From assembly GCA_013178015.1 (NCBI GenBank), contig JABLXR010000002.1, positions 62,001-126,000 on the forward strand: a stretch of DNA of 64,000 bases. The letters are read 5' to 3'. The position numbers were made by a program, and so were the translations under genes. This DNA is from Anaerolineae bacterium. GTDB lineage: Bacteria > Chloroflexota > Anaerolineae > DRVO01. Shown here piece by piece: positions 45,157 through 54,180 of the stretch. The notes under the pieces are model-generated. The model was given only the letters and a program-made list of their open reading frames with translations. It did no database searches and was not told where the DNA came from. How positions within the stretch are numbered: the stretch's first letter is position 1; each line of letters begins with the position of its first letter.

Positions 45157-47410
45157 CCACCTCCGGCTCTCTCGGCCACCGAACCAGCACTTCTGTGCCC
45201 CGTCCCGGCGAGCTGGTCACGTCCAGGTGGGCACCGATACCATCGGCCCGCTCGCGCATGATGCGCAGGCCCAGGTGGTCACCTCCCGGCGCCCGGGGGT
45301 CGAATCCGACCCCATCATCGGCGATGGCAAGGTCCACTATCTCATCGCGGAAGGTGAGGCGCACCTGAGCAGCCCCCGCCCGCGAGTGCCGGGCCACGTT
45401 GTTGAGCGCCTCTTGGGCGATGCGGTACAGCGCCACCCTGACTTGGGCGGGTAGCTCGCCGGAGCCCTCGACCGAGACCGACACTGGCACCTGGGCCCGA
45501 CCGGCCACTGCCTCGCCCAACTGACGCAGGAGATCCTCGAGCGGTGCCTCCTCCAGCGCCGCCGGGCGCAACTCCAGCAGCAGGGTGCGCATCTCCGCCA
45601 GAGCGCCGCGGGTGAGCTGGCGCAGTTGGGCCAGCCGGCGCTCGCCCGCTGCCGCATCCCGTTTCCATATGCGGGGTAGCACTTCGGCGATCAGGCTGGC
45701 GGAGAAGAGGGTCTGGGTGACCGAGTCGTGCAGGTCCCTGGCCAGCCGGGAGCGTTCGGCGGCGGCGGCCGATACCTCGGCGTTCTCATAGAGCCGGGCG
45801 TTGTCGGCGGCTATGGCCACCTGGTTGCCTATCCCGGCCAGGAGGGAGATGTCATCGGCAGTGAGTTCGCGGAAAGTGCGCCCGGCCAGGTTGAGCGTTC
45901 CCAGCATCCGCCCCCGGGCCAGCAGGGGCACGCTCACCACCAGTTCCAGGCCCTCGGCCAGCACCGCCTCCTTGAGGGGGCCCTCGGGGTAGTCCTGAGG
46001 CCGGCGCACTACCACTTCCCCGGTGGCCTCGGCAGCCCCCGCCGCTCCCTCGCCCGAAGTGAGCCGCGCCACCTGGGCGATGAAGGAGGGCGAGAGCCCT
46101 TGGGCGTGGGTCAGGTGCAATCCGCTCGTGGACTCATCCACCCGGTAGGCTGCCCCCGCGTCCATCCCCACGTAAGCCATGGTCTGCTCCAGAGCCCCAG
46201 ATAGCACCTCCTCCAGCCTGAGAGAGCGGCTGGCCACGGCGGCGATGGTGTTGAGGGCTGCCAGGTCGCGCGTGCGATCGGCCACCCGGCGCTCCAGGTC
46301 GGCGTACGACTGGGCCAGTTGGGAGGACATGCGGTTGAACTGCTCCGCCAGCACCTCCAGCTCGTCTCCGGTGTCCACTTCCACCCGGCCAAAATGCCCG
46401 TCGGCCACCCGCCGGGCCCCCTGGGCCAGGCGGGCGATGGGGTCGGTGATGCGGCGGACCGAGAGACTGACGATGAGGGTGGGCACCGCCACCCCCAGGG
46501 CCAGCAGCAGGAGGAGGAAGGCGCGGTAGGAGCTGCTGGAGCTCATCAGCTCGTCCCAGCTCTCCTCCATGAACAGGGCCCAGGGCGTACCCGGGACCGG
46601 AGCATAGCTGACGATCACCCGGCCGTTGTCGGCGTCGGTCAGCAGATGGCCGCTCACGCCGGAGAGAGCCAGACTGAGGACATCCGGGTCGGCATCGGCG
46701 GCCTGACCGACCCTATCTCTCTGGGAGTGATACACGACCCGGCCGGCGCCGTCCACCACGTACACCTGGCCCCGCCCACTCAGGCTCACCTGGTGGAAGG
46801 TACGGTAGAGGTCGCTGGTGGCGTCGGGGCCGACCCGGAACATCCCGGCCAGCATGCCCACGAACTGCCCGTGGAAGCCCACGATGGGCACGCCCACCAC
46901 TACCACCTCTTCGCCGGAGGGCCCGTCGGCCACTACGTTGGAGAAGAGGGGGCCGGGGGTGCCCAGCATCCGCCGGAAGTAGGAGCGATCGGACCAATCC
47001 TGCCCGGTCCGATCGGGTCGCTCCGGCAGAGCGGCGACCACTCTGCCGGCGGTGTCCAGGGCGACTACACCGGCGTCGAACGTCCCCAGCCAGCGGGAGG
47101 CCTCGCGCAGTGCCTGCTGCAGCATCTCCGGGGCGCTCTCCGACACCTGGGCCGAGCGGGCCCGGGAGGCGAGGAGCTCGGTGTAGGCGGTGAGGTCGCC
47201 GAAGAGCTGGCCCGCGGCCAGCTGGGCCAGCTTCTCGTCTCGCTCGATGACCAGGTCCTCGGTGACCCGCTGGTACGAGTAGAGGTTGGTGGCCGCTACC
47301 GCCACCAGGATGATGACGGTGGGCACGAAAGACCAGGCGATGATCCTGGCCCGGAGGCTGGTCCGCCGCCGGGCGAGCGCGCTCCCCTCCGACGAGATCG
47401 GCGGAGTCAC
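45146..47410 (-). CDS. sensor histidine kinase (dCache-HAMP-GAF-HisKA_3)
   Basis: 754 residues, GTG start. TM1 about 25-45; an extracellular dCache-like sensor about 50-300 ([43 protein letters not shown]); TM2 about 310-330; HAMP ([20 protein letters not shown]); coiled coil; GAF about 400-545 ([20 protein letters not shown]); HisKA_3 with phosphoacceptor His561 in [14 protein letters not shown]; and HATPase with [12 protein letters not shown] and DDGVGFDP. NarX/DesK-type kinase for the regulator that follows. The ligand is unknown. Confidence 0.93.
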   Translation of the reverse strand: MTPPISSEGSALARRRTSLRARIIAWSFVPTVIILVAVAATNLYSYQRVTEDLVIERDEKLAQLAAGQLFGDLTAYTELLASRARSAQVSESAPEMLQQALREASRWLGTFDAGVVALDTAGRVVAALPERPDRTGQDWSDRSYFRRMLGTPGPLFSNVVADGPSGEEVVVVGVPIVGFHGQFVGMLAGMFRVGPDATSDLYRTFHQVSLSGRGQVYVVDGAGRVVYHSQRDRVGQAADADPDVLSLALSGVSGHLLTDADNGRVIVSYAPVPGTPWALFMEESWDELMSSSSSYRAFLLLLLALGVAVPTLIVSLSVRRITDPIARLAQGARRVADGHFGRVEVDTGDELEVLAEQFNRMSSQLAQSYADLERRVADRTRDLAALNTIAAVASRSLRLEEVLSGALEQTMAYVGMDAGAAYRVDESTSGLHLTHAQGLSPSFIAQVARLTSGEGAAGAAEATGEVVVRRPQDYPEGPLKEAVLAEGLELVVSVPLLARGRMLGTLNLAGRTFRELTADDISLLAGIGNQVAIAADNARLYENAEVSAAAAERSRLARDLHDSVTQTLFSASLIAEVLPRIWKRDAAAGERRLAQLRQLTRGALAEMRTLLLELRPAALEEAPLEDLLRQLGEAVAGRAQVPVSVSVEGSGELPAQVRVALYRIAQEALNNVARHSRAGAAQVRLTFRDEIVDLAIADDGVGFDPRAPGGDHLGLRIMRERADGIGAHLDVTSSPGRGTEVLVRWPREPEVDGG

Positions 47411-47454
47411 CGGTGGCGCTGCCCTGCCGCAAGAGGGGGCGCCAAGCTGATGGG

Positions 47455-47790
47455 CTAGACGGGCTCTTCGTAGCGGACGGCGGTGCCGCTGGCGCTCACC
47501 ATGAGCATGCCGCCGCTCCCGCCCGGGTTGATGGTCTCGTAGTCGAGGTCAACCCCGATGACGGCGTTTGCACCCAGGGCGAGGGCCTGCTGGCTCATCT
47601 CCTCGACGGCGATGTCCTTGGCCCGGCGCAACTCCTGTTCGTAGGCGGCCGAGCGCCCGCCCACGATGTCGCGCACGCTGGCGAAAAGGTCGCGGAAGAT
47701 GTTGGCTCCCAGGATGGCTTCGCCGCTCACCAGACCGAAGTACTGGACAATGGCCTTACCTTCCAGGGCGTGCGTGGTCGTGATTAGCAT
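47455..47790 (-). CDS. YbjQ family (DUF74) protein
   Basis: 111 residues from ATG 47790, with GGAG 6 nt upstream. Family pattern: [33 protein letters not shown] (quoted in part), REL..A...A...M...[15 protein letters not shown] and a terminal VSASGTAV. It forms a pentameric beta-barrel in solved relatives; the function is not established (once called heavy-metal binding). It lies 44 nt ahead of the sensor kinase on the same strand. Confidence 0.9.
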   Translation of the reverse strand: MLITTTHALEGKAIVQYFGLVSGEAILGANIFRDLFASVRDIVGGRSAAYEQELRRAKDIAVEEMSQQALALGANAVIGVDLDYETINPGGSGGMLMVSASGTAVRYEEPV

Positions 47791-47804
47791 CAATTACTCC
47801 TTCG

Positions 47805-47822
47805 GCCGCGCCTTGGCGCGGC
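47805..47822 (-). promoter_or_regulatory. GC hairpin in ybjQ leader
   Basis: GCCGCGCC-TT-GGCGCGGC is a perfect inverted repeat a few nt upstream of the SD of the ybjQ-like gene. It could affect translation. Confidence 0.4.
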
Positions 47823-47841
47823 GGCTGGGCGTGTGCGGCTC

Positions 47842-47870
47842 ATTATGCCTGAAGGGAGCCCGGGGGTTAA
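47842..47870 (-). promoter_or_regulatory. promoter of the ybjQ-kinase-regulator operon
   Basis: On the minus strand TTAACC (47870-47865), 17 bp spacer, CATAAT (47847-47842). It lies back to back with the plus-strand promoter at 47898. Confidence 0.55.
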
Positions 47871-47897
47871 GTGTGGAACTGACTACTACCGCTGGCC

Positions 47898-47927
47898 TTG
47901 ACCAAATGTGCTCCGACTGCCTATACA
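47898..47927 (+). promoter_or_regulatory. promoter of small conserved gene
   Basis: TTGACC at 47898-47903, 18 bp spacer, TATACA at 47922-47927. Same layout as the promoters at 15719 and 12008. The leader is about 50 nt. Confidence 0.65.
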
Positions 47928-47982
47928 GCACCGTACATGCCCGCGCCGAAGGCGGGGATGCCTCTAGGGCTAGGAGAGCGCC

Positions 47983-48231
47983 ATGCTACGGTTGTCGGTA
48001 AAGACCAGACTGGACCCGCAACAGGTTCTCGTCCGGGCGACCGGGTACTTCGCCCAGGGCCTGGGTTTGGCGGCCCGCCAGCAATCCCCCGACTGCCTGG
48101 TCTTCTCCGGAGGCGGAGGCTACGTCACCGTCACGGCGCAGGCGGGGGCATTCGGGCGGGGCTCGGAAGTGGTGTTGGAGACGCGGGAGTGGGAGTACGA
48201 CACCCAGCGATTCGCCCAGGAGATATCGTAA
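47983..48231 (+). CDS. small conserved hypothetical protein
   Basis: 82 residues with its own promoter. The centre has FSGGGGYVTVTA followed by SEVVLETREWEYDTQRFAQEI, an alpha-beta pattern seen in short uncharacterised Chloroflexota proteins. There is no signal peptide or helix. It is bounded downstream by the MITE-like element. The function is unknown. Confidence 0.65.
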   Translation: MLRLSVKTRLDPQQVLVRATGYFAQGLGLAARQQSPDCLVFSGGGGYVTVTAQAGAFGRGSEVVLETREWEYDTQRFAQEIS

Positions 48232-48265
48232 AGTGGGTGGTGACCTGAAGCGCACGCCAGAGCAA

Positions 48266-48766
48266 GAGCTCAGGCTCGGGGGCGACGGGTGTGTTCAGCC
48301 GGCGGTCGCGCGCAGGTGGTTCCCTAACGGGCCTTGGCGGCAGGCTCTTCGGCCGGCCAGGAGGGCAGGGCGCCAGCTTCCTGGTGGGTTCCAGCCTCCT
48401 CCTGAGGAATGCGCGCTCCTAGGCGCGGTAGGCACTTGGGGGAGCGGCGCGCGTGGGCGCGCGCACTCCTCGAAAGAAGGTGCCCTAGGCACGGTAGGCA
48501 CTTGGGGGAGCGGCGCGCGTGGGCGCGCGCACTCCTCGAAAGAAGGTGCCCTAGGCACGGTAGGCACTTGGGGGAGCGGCGCGCGTGGGCGCGCGCACTC
48601 CTCGAAAGAAGGTGCCCCAGGCGCGGCAGGCACTTGGGGGGCGGGCGTCCTCGAAGGAAGGTGTACGCGCGGTGCGGCCGGGGCTGGCTCGCCTAGTCGG
48701 AGCGCGGCGAAGGCCCTGAGTGGCGGCGCTTGTCGGCATGTGCCCCCCCGATACTGAGCTGCTACA
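48266..48766 (+). repeat. MITE-like dispersed repeat, copy C, expanded
   Basis: About 501 bp between GAGCTCAGGCTCGGGGG (left) and CCCCCCCGATACTGAGCTG (right), imperfect inverted ends. It is collinear with copy A at 15286-15668 but longer because of additional 66 bp units (48420-48617 plus a partial one). No transposase. It is open in more than one frame, which creates spurious ORFs on both strands. Confidence 0.8.
48420..48670 (+). repeat. 66 bp tandem repeat inside the MITE-like element
   Basis: Units begin at 48420, 48486, 48552 and 48618 (period exactly 66 bp); the first three are almost identical, the fourth is partial. Each holds TAGGCACGGTAGGCACTTGG and the self-complementary core GCGCGCGTGGGCGCGCGC. 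Because 66 is a multiple of three, both strands stay open. Confidence 0.92.
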
Positions 48767-48896
48767 CCGGAAACCCTTGCTGGCGCGGCAGGGGCACGTT
48801 GACCGGGCGAAGCGCCAGGGCGCCGATGGCGACGGGTTGGCTTGGGCCGAAGAGCCTGCGGTCGCCGAGATCTATAGCCACAGCAAGGAGGATGCG

Positions 48897-50390
48897 GTGC
48901 TCAGCGACCGCCGTGTGTTCTGGGCCGACCTGCACAATCACAACGAGATCGGCTACGGCCGCGGCTCCCTGGCCCGGGCCATCGAGGTGGCTCGGGAGCA
49001 ACTGGACGTGTTCTGCTTCACCCCGCACGGGCAGTGGTTCGACGAGGCCAACACGCCTCCGGAGGTACACCGCAAGCATCAGGAGGGCTTCGAGCGGGTC
49101 AGGCAGTCCTGGGACCAGGTGCGGGCTCAGCTTGAGGCCGCCTATGTGCCGGGGTCGTTCGTCACCTTCCTCGGGCACGAGTGGCATTCCTCCAACTTGG
49201 GCGACTACCACGTCGTCTACCCCGGCCCAGATCACAGGATCAGCTACTTCGATGACATTCGCCTTCTGCAGCAGTACGTGCATCAGCAGGGGGCTATCAT
49301 GGTGCCCCATCACGTGGCCTACGCCCGAGGATCGCGGGGCATCGCCTGGGAGTATTTCGATCCGGCGGTCTCACCGGTGGTGGAGATCTTCTCCGAGCAC
49401 GGGTCGTCCGAGACGGAATGGGGCCCCTGGCCCATGATGGGCCACTCCATGGGGCCGGCTTCCACCACTCAGACCATCGCCCACGCCCTCGAGCAGGGGT
49501 TGGTGTTCGGGTTCACCGCCTCCACCGACGATCACCTCGGCTACCCGGGAGCCTACGGGGAAGGCATGACCGGCGTGCTGGCGGAGGAGCTCACCCGCGA
49601 GTCGGTATTCGAGGCCCTCCGGAGCCGACACACCTACGCGGTCACCGGCGATCGAATCGGCCTGGATTTCCAGCTGGACGAGGCCCCTATGGGCAGTCTG
49701 CTTCCGGCCCGCAATGACCGCCTCCTGCGGGTGACGGTGCGCCTCGAGGACGAGCCCGTCGCCGTGGAGATGGTCAAGAATGGGCGGGTGTGGCGCCGGC
49801 TGCTGTGCGAGAGCCCCATCCGTGGCCCGGCCGCCGACGCAGAATGGGTGGAGTTCGTGCTCCGAGTCGAGTGGGGCTGGGGTGGCATGGGAAGCGAGGC
49901 GGTGGTGGACTGGCTCATGCGGCTGACGGTGACGCAGGGGGAGATAGTGGCGGTCACTCCGCACTTTCAGTCCGGCCCCTACGACGAGGTCCGGCGCAAT
50001 CGAGTCCTGGAGCGGACTCCCACCTTCTGCGCCTGGCAGTCCTACACCTCCCGGCGGCAGGCGTTCCGGGGTGTGGCCACCAACTCGCTGCTCTTCACCA
50101 TCCGAGCCCGCGCGCAGGCGGAACTGCTGCTGGAGACGGAGAAGCCCTCGGCGCGGCGGGTGCGGACGACGGTGGCGGAGGCCTTCGCGGCCAACCACGT
50201 GGAGCGCATGGGCTCGTCGTTCTCGGCCGAAACGTTGCTGGTGCACCGGGCCCTGCCAGTGACCGACCTGGAGCGGACGTGGCACCTGTGCGACCGAGAG
50301 GCCGAACGGGAGCGCGACTACTACTACGTGCGAGTGCAGCAGCGCAACGGGCACATGGCCTGGTCCAGCCCCATCTGGGTGGGGGGATAG
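48897..50390 (+). CDS. PHP-like/DUF3604 domain protein, predicted metal-dependent hydrolase
   Basis: 497 residues from GTG 48897, 5 nt after AAGGAGG. The frame is open upstream to 48720, but the first residues there come from the repeat element. The PHP-type metal site begins WADLHNHNEIGYGRGSL, followed by CFTPHGQW, FLGHEWHSSN, VPHHVAY, EIFSEHGSSE and FTASTDDHLGYPG, giving the His/Asp/Glu set of a trinuclear centre. A C-terminal beta-rich region (about 260-495) ends MAWSSPIWV as in DUF3604. It is probably a phosphoesterase-like or other hydrolase; the substrate is unknown. No signal peptide is seen. Confidence 0.8.
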   Translation: MLSDRRVFWADLHNHNEIGYGRGSLARAIEVAREQLDVFCFTPHGQWFDEANTPPEVHRKHQEGFERVRQSWDQVRAQLEAAYVPGSFVTFLGHEWHSSNLGDYHVVYPGPDHRISYFDDIRLLQQYVHQQGAIMVPHHVAYARGSRGIAWEYFDPAVSPVVEIFSEHGSSETEWGPWPMMGHSMGPASTTQTIAHALEQGLVFGFTASTDDHLGYPGAYGEGMTGVLAEELTRESVFEALRSRHTYAVTGDRIGLDFQLDEAPMGSLLPARNDRLLRVTVRLEDEPVAVEMVKNGRVWRRLLCESPIRGPAADAEWVEFVLRVEWGWGGMGSEAVVDWLMRLTVTQGEIVAVTPHFQSGPYDEVRRNRVLERTPTFCAWQSYTSRRQAFRGVATNSLLFTIRARAQAELLLETEKPSARRVRTTVAEAFAANHVERMGSSFSAETLLVHRALPVTDLERTWHLCDREAERERDYYYVRVQQRNGHMAWSSPIWVGG

Positions 50391-50487
50391 AGCGCAGATG
50401 GCGCTGATGCTACGTAGGTCAACGCTGATGAGAAGAAGGCGGTGTAGGAGGATCAGCGCTCGATCAGCATCATCTGCGTTCCATGCC
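50391..50487. repeat. convergent-end repeat (ACGCTGATG type), copy 1
   Basis: It starts AGCGCAGATGGCGCTGATG right after the TAG of the plus gene and ends GATCAGCATCATCTGCGTTC just before the stop of the minus permease gene. GCGCTGATGCTACG near the left and CATCATCTGCG near the right are partly complementary. Similar elements lie at 57155 and 63848. Confidence 0.65.
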
Positions 50488-52389
50488 CTACAGGTGGTGG
50501 GGCACCTGGATGATGACGACGTCGGGATAGGCCCGGAGACGGTGGCGCAGAAGGTTGGCCGTCTGGTTGTGTAGGAGCTGGTCGGCGAACGACCGGGGGA
50601 TGAACTCGGGCACCACCACCGTAGTGAGCTTGTCCGGGAACTCCACCCGATTCACGTGCTGGATGTAGCGAATGAGGGGCTCCAGGATGTCCCGGTACTG
50701 GTAGTCAATGATAATGAGCTTGGCCCCGTCGGTCAGCTCGGGGAAGCGCTTCCATCGTTCCCGAATGCGCTGCTTAGCTGCCTCGCTCTGACTGATGTTG
50801 ACCACCCGGATGTCGTTGCTCAGGCGGCGGGCGTACTTGAGGGCGCGCAAGGTGCCGCGGTGGATGTCGGCGATGGGCACGATGACCACATCAGCCACGT
50901 CGGCCACGTCGTGGGGCGCCAGCGTGCTGGTGCTCAGCTTGGCGGCCACGTCCTGATAGTGATGGTTGATACCGCGGAAGAGGAGGACCAGCAAGGGTAC
51001 CGCGAGCACCACAATCCAGGCCCCGTCGAGGAACTTGGTGGTCACCAGCACGATGAGCACGATGAAGGTGACTGCGCTGCCCACGGCGCTGACTGCGCGC
51101 TTCCACTTCCAGCCCGCCTCGAATCGTATAGTAGTTACCCCGGTGTCCACCTCTTCGCCTGGCGGAATCCGCCCCACCTTCTCCATTAGCCGCACCATGC
51201 CCGCCTGGGAGAGAGTGAAGCTGGTCATAACGCCCAGGGCATAGAGCGGCAGCATCTCGATCTCGTTGGCCTGGAAGACGATGATGAGAGTGCCAGCCAG
51301 GACCGAGAGAGTGATGATGCCGGAGCTGAACACCAGCCGGTCGCCGCGGTTCTGCAGCCAGCGGGGCATGAAGCCGTCCCGGGCCAGGAAGGCGCTCAGG
51401 CGAGGGAAGTCCTGGTAGCCGGTGTTGGCGGCCAGGAAGAGGATGAGCATGGTGAACAGCTGCACCCAGTAGTACAGGAATCCACTGCCGGCGATGAGCT
51501 GAGTCATCTGGGAGAGGACGCTGTTCTCCTCGGTGGGCACTATGCGCAGGTGAGTGGCCAGATAGGAGATGCCCAAGAAGAGGGACATGGCCATGATCCC
51601 CATGGCCACCATCGTCTGGGCCGCGTTTCTGTGCTCGGGGGGTCTGAAGGCCTGCACTCCGTCGCTAATAGCTTCGATGCCGGTGAGCGCGGTACAGCCG
51701 GCGGCGAAGGCTCGTAGTATGAGCCACAGGTAGGCCGCCTGGCTGAAGGTACCGAGGGGCTGGACCACGTCGGGGTGAACTTCGAGCGGTGGCAGGCCGA
51801 ACCAGCCGAAGTAGCGAGCCAGCCCCTGAGCGATCACCGCCAGGACGCCTATGACGAAGGCGTAGGTGGGCAGGGCGAAGATGGTGCCGCTCTCCCTAAG
51901 CCCGCGCAGGTTCACCCAGGTGATGAGCACAATCACCGCCAGGGCCATGAGCACCCGGTACTCGTAGAGCTGAGGGAAAGCCGAGGTGACGGCGCGCACG
52001 CCGGCGGAGATGGACACCGAGACGGTCAGTATGTAGTCCATCAGTAGGGCGCCGGCCGCCACCAGCGAGGGCATGACCCCTAGGTTGTCCTTGCTGACGA
52101 AGTAGGCCCCGCCGCCGCGGCGGTAGTGCAGGATAGTCTGCACGTAGCTGAAGATGACTATGGTCACTAGGGCAGCGATGGCGAGGGCGATCGGCCAGGC
52201 CAGGGCCAGCGCGTTGCTGCCCAGCACGATCAGGATGCCCATGATCGCCTCGGTGGCGTAGGCATTGCTGCTGATGGGGTCGGAGGCGAAGATGGCCAGT
52301 GCCCGGATCTTGTCCAGTCGCTCGTGCCGCTCGGCGGACAGGGGGAAGGGTCTGCCTATAAGGAAACGCTTCACTTGAGTCAGCGTCAT
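50488..52389 (-). CDS. KimA-like APC superfamily permease (putative potassium/proton symporter)
   Basis: 633 residues from ATG 52389 (GAGG 9 nt upstream). There are about twelve membrane helices to about residue 470: SDPISSNAYATEAIMGILIVL, RRGGGAYFVSKDNLGVMPSLV and FAAGCTALTGIEAISDGVQAF. A soluble C-terminal domain ends VVVPEFIPRSFADQLLHNQTANLL and VVIIQVPHHL, close in pattern to the B. subtilis KimA tail. KimA imports potassium and is inhibited by c-di-AMP, but amino acid transport is not excluded. Transcription likely starts about 270 nt upstream. Confidence 0.8.
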   Translation of the reverse strand: MTLTQVKRFLIGRPFPLSAERHERLDKIRALAIFASDPISSNAYATEAIMGILIVLGSNALALAWPIALAIAALVTIVIFSYVQTILHYRRGGGAYFVSKDNLGVMPSLVAAGALLMDYILTVSVSISAGVRAVTSAFPQLYEYRVLMALAVIVLITWVNLRGLRESGTIFALPTYAFVIGVLAVIAQGLARYFGWFGLPPLEVHPDVVQPLGTFSQAAYLWLILRAFAAGCTALTGIEAISDGVQAFRPPEHRNAAQTMVAMGIMAMSLFLGISYLATHLRIVPTEENSVLSQMTQLIAGSGFLYYWVQLFTMLILFLAANTGYQDFPRLSAFLARDGFMPRWLQNRGDRLVFSSGIITLSVLAGTLIIVFQANEIEMLPLYALGVMTSFTLSQAGMVRLMEKVGRIPPGEEVDTGVTTIRFEAGWKWKRAVSAVGSAVTFIVLIVLVTTKFLDGAWIVVLAVPLLVLLFRGINHHYQDVAAKLSTSTLAPHDVADVADVVIVPIADIHRGTLRALKYARRLSNDIRVVNISQSEAAKQRIRERWKRFPELTDGAKLIIIDYQYRDILEPLIRYIQHVNRVEFPDKLTTVVVPEFIPRSFADQLLHNQTANLLRHRLRAYPDVVIIQVPHHL

Positions 52390-52665
52390 CACCGGAAACC
52401 TCGGGTTGGCGGCAACGAGCAGCATGGGGAGTGGCTCTCCGGGGGGTGACCGGCGCGCCACCGGGGAGGCGACACGTGGCCGACGGGCGCCGGTGCCCAC
52501 TTGCCGCGCCAGACGCAGGCAGGCACAGCGCCCAGCAGTGCTGCTCTCTTGCTGTGTTAGCAGAGGTGAAGAGGCGCCGACCGACCGCGGAACGTGCCGG
52601 CCCCGTCGCCGCCCCAATGCGTCCGCCGCTGCCGTTGCTCTCGACTAGCGACCAAACACCAGGCT

Positions 52666-52694
52666 AATCTACCTCAGTGCAGGAGGGTTAGCAA
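52666..52694 (-). promoter_or_regulatory. candidate promoter of the KimA-like gene
   Basis: On the minus strand TTGCTA (52694-52689), 17 bp spacer, TAGATT (52671-52666). The ~270 nt leader it implies is unusually long. Confidence 0.45.
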
Positions 52695-52752
52695 GCTGCG
52701 CGGCAAGGGCTCGCGATCAGGGGGGAGACCATAGGGCCTCCTGTCGCTCCGG

Positions 52753-52816
52753 GCTGAACATCGGAGCCAGAGCCCGCGAAGCGGGCCCCCTGGCCGTCAC
52801 CCTCTCGATGTTCAGC
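52753..52816. repeat. nested hairpin with 11 bp arms
   Basis: GCTGAACATCG (52753-52763) and CGATGTTCAGC (52806-52816) are perfect arms around a second stem GCCCGC-GAA-GCGGGC with flanking CCAG/CTGG. Confidence 0.75.
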
Positions 52817-53000
52817 GTCGCTGGCGCGGTGTGCACCTGGGGCCTGGCGCGCGTGGGCGCGCGCACTCCTCGGGGGTGTAGCTGGGGTACGGTCGGGGCT
52901 TTGCTTTGTGGTCTGGTCCCGTCTGGCGTTGCAGGTTCAGCGTCGCCGGCGCGGTGTGCACCTGGGGCCTGGCGCGCGTGGGCGCGCGCACTCCTCGGGG
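52811..53000 (+). repeat. direct repeats with MITE core, copy D
   Basis: TTCAGCGTCGCTGGCGCGGT through GCACTCCTCGGGG occurs at 52811-52875 and again at 52936-53000 (spacing 125 bp, nearly identical). Both hold GGCGCGCGTGGGCGCGCGCA, the core of the elements at 15286 and 48266. Confidence 0.8.
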
Positions 53001-53371
53001 GATGCGACTGGGGGACAGGCGAGGCTCGTTTTTGCCGACCCGTCCGTGTCTTGTCTGTCCCTCCCCAGGGTCCTCTTGAGGAGGACGTGGCGCGCGCGGG
53101 CGCGCCTAAGTGCCTCGACCCCTGGCTCACTGGCGCCCAGACCGAGACCGTCACCGCTGGCGCACCGGCGCTTGAGGATAGGAGACGACGAGGGGATGGC
53201 CCCGATCGTCCATCCCCTCGCGTCCAGGAGGGATGAGAAGAGGAACAGCGGTCGTGGTTCCGCCGTCTTTCACTTCATGTAACCCCCCAGGGCCGGCTGA
53301 GTTGCACAGACGCAGCCGGCCCGCCTGTAGAAGTCCCCGGCGACAAGTCCTGGCAAGCAGCCATCACACGC

Positions 53372-53401
53372 TTGAGGCAGACTGGTGTGCACGGGTAGAC
53401 T
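53372..53401 (+). promoter_or_regulatory. promoter of the lipoprotein-glycan operon
   Basis: TTGAGG at 53372-53377, 18 bp spacer, TAGACT at 53396-53401, about 40 nt before the start codon. Confidence 0.5.
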
Positions 53402-53439
53402 ATTACCGGAGCGAGCGATGCCGCTCCCGGAGGTGAACA

Positions 53440-54180
53440 GTGAAGGCAATGGCTGTGACTGTGCGTCTGATGTCGTTACTCTTGGTGGCAGTGGTGAGCT
53501 CTAGTTGTGCGGCTGTGGGGTCCGGTGCTCTCAGGAGCGAGAGCCGGTCGGTGCCAGTCGCGGGAGTGACTTCCGCCTCGGTGGAGCTGGCTATGGGTGC
53601 CGGCGAGCTGGAAGTCACCGGTGGGGCGGCGGAGCTGGTGGAGGCGAACTTCACCTACAACGTGGCCCGATGGACGCCCGAGGTGGACGTCAGGCAGGCC
53701 CGTGGGCGGACGTCGGTGGAGATCGAGCAGGGCGGCGGCCGGCTAACCCTGCCCGCCTTAGGGAACTCGTACAACCGGTGGGAGATCCGGCTGAACCCCG
53801 ACGTGCCCCTGGACCTGAAGGTCCGGCTGGGGGCAGGCACTACCACTCTGCAGTTGGGGGGTCTGGCTTTGGAGCACGTGGACGTCACCATGGGCGCGGG
53901 CGAGGCCGTGCTGGACCTCACTGGGCCCTGGGAAGAGGACGTCCAGGTAGAGGTTACCGGGGGCGTAGGTCAGCTGAGGGTGGAGCTCCCCGCCGAGGTG
54001 GGAGTGCGCGCCCAAGTGACGGGCGGCCTGGGCTCGATCCGGGTCGAGGGCCTGCGGGCTCAGGGCGGGGCTTACGTCAACCAGGCCTATGGCGTCTCCG
54101 ACGTGACTCTGGAGCTCAATGTCCGCGGCGGGGTGGGGGAGGTGGTCCTGGTGGCGGGGGAGAGCCAGGAGCGCGCGTGA
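53440..54180 (+). CDS. toast-rack-like lipoprotein
   Basis: 246 residues. GTG 53440 is fixed by GGAGG at 53429-53433, 6 nt upstream. A lipoprotein signal (LMSLLLVAVVSSSC) ends at a lipobox Cys near 23. The rest is a repetitive right-handed beta structure (ASVELAMGAGELEVTGGAAE; LKVRLGAGTTTLQLGGLALEHVDVTMGAGEAVLDL in parts; VTGGVGQLRVELP), the toast-rack/DUF2154 pattern near cell-wall stress genes. It is probably anchored outside the membrane. It overlaps the next gene by 4 nt (GTGA). Confidence 0.8.
   Translation: MKAMAVTVRLMSLLLVAVVSSSCAAVGSGALRSESRSVPVAGVTSASVELAMGAGELEVTGGAAELVEANFTYNVARWTPEVDVRQARGRTSVEIEQGGGRLTLPALGNSYNRWEIRLNPDVPLDLKVRLGAGTTTLQLGGLALEHVDVTMGAGEAVLDLTGPWEEDVQVEVTGGVGQLRVELPAEVGVRAQVTGGLGSIRVEGLRAQGGAYVNQAYGVSDVTLELNVRGGVGEVVLVAGESQERA

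Larger units (their letters stand above)
52390..53371. other. long divergent intergenic region with repeats
   Basis: About 1 kb without a supported gene. Near the permease is a 270 nt leader; then the permease promoter, a large hairpin (52753-52816), a pair of 125 bp-spaced repeats (52806-53000), a related degenerate block near 53085, and the promoter of the lipoprotein operon at 53372. Confidence 0.5.

Noticed and set aside
48420-48670. CRISPR array
   Set aside because: The units are contiguous 66 bp tandem copies with no variable spacers and no cas genes nearby.
48233-48757. Repetitive 174-residue protein in the 66 bp repeats
   Set aside because: The periodic peptide is a by-product of the repeat length being a multiple of three; both strands show the same effect, with no SD or family.
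52690-52860. c-di-AMP (ydaO) riboswitch upstream of the KimA-like gene
   Set aside because: AGCTTGCTAACCCTCC looks faintly like part of the motif, but the other conserved segments are not in place and the region is repeat-derived.
53505-54176. N-terminal extension of the PIG-L deacetylase (437-residue frame)
   Set aside because: The first 224 codons are antiphase to the lipoprotein gene; GTG 54177 gives the family N-terminus.
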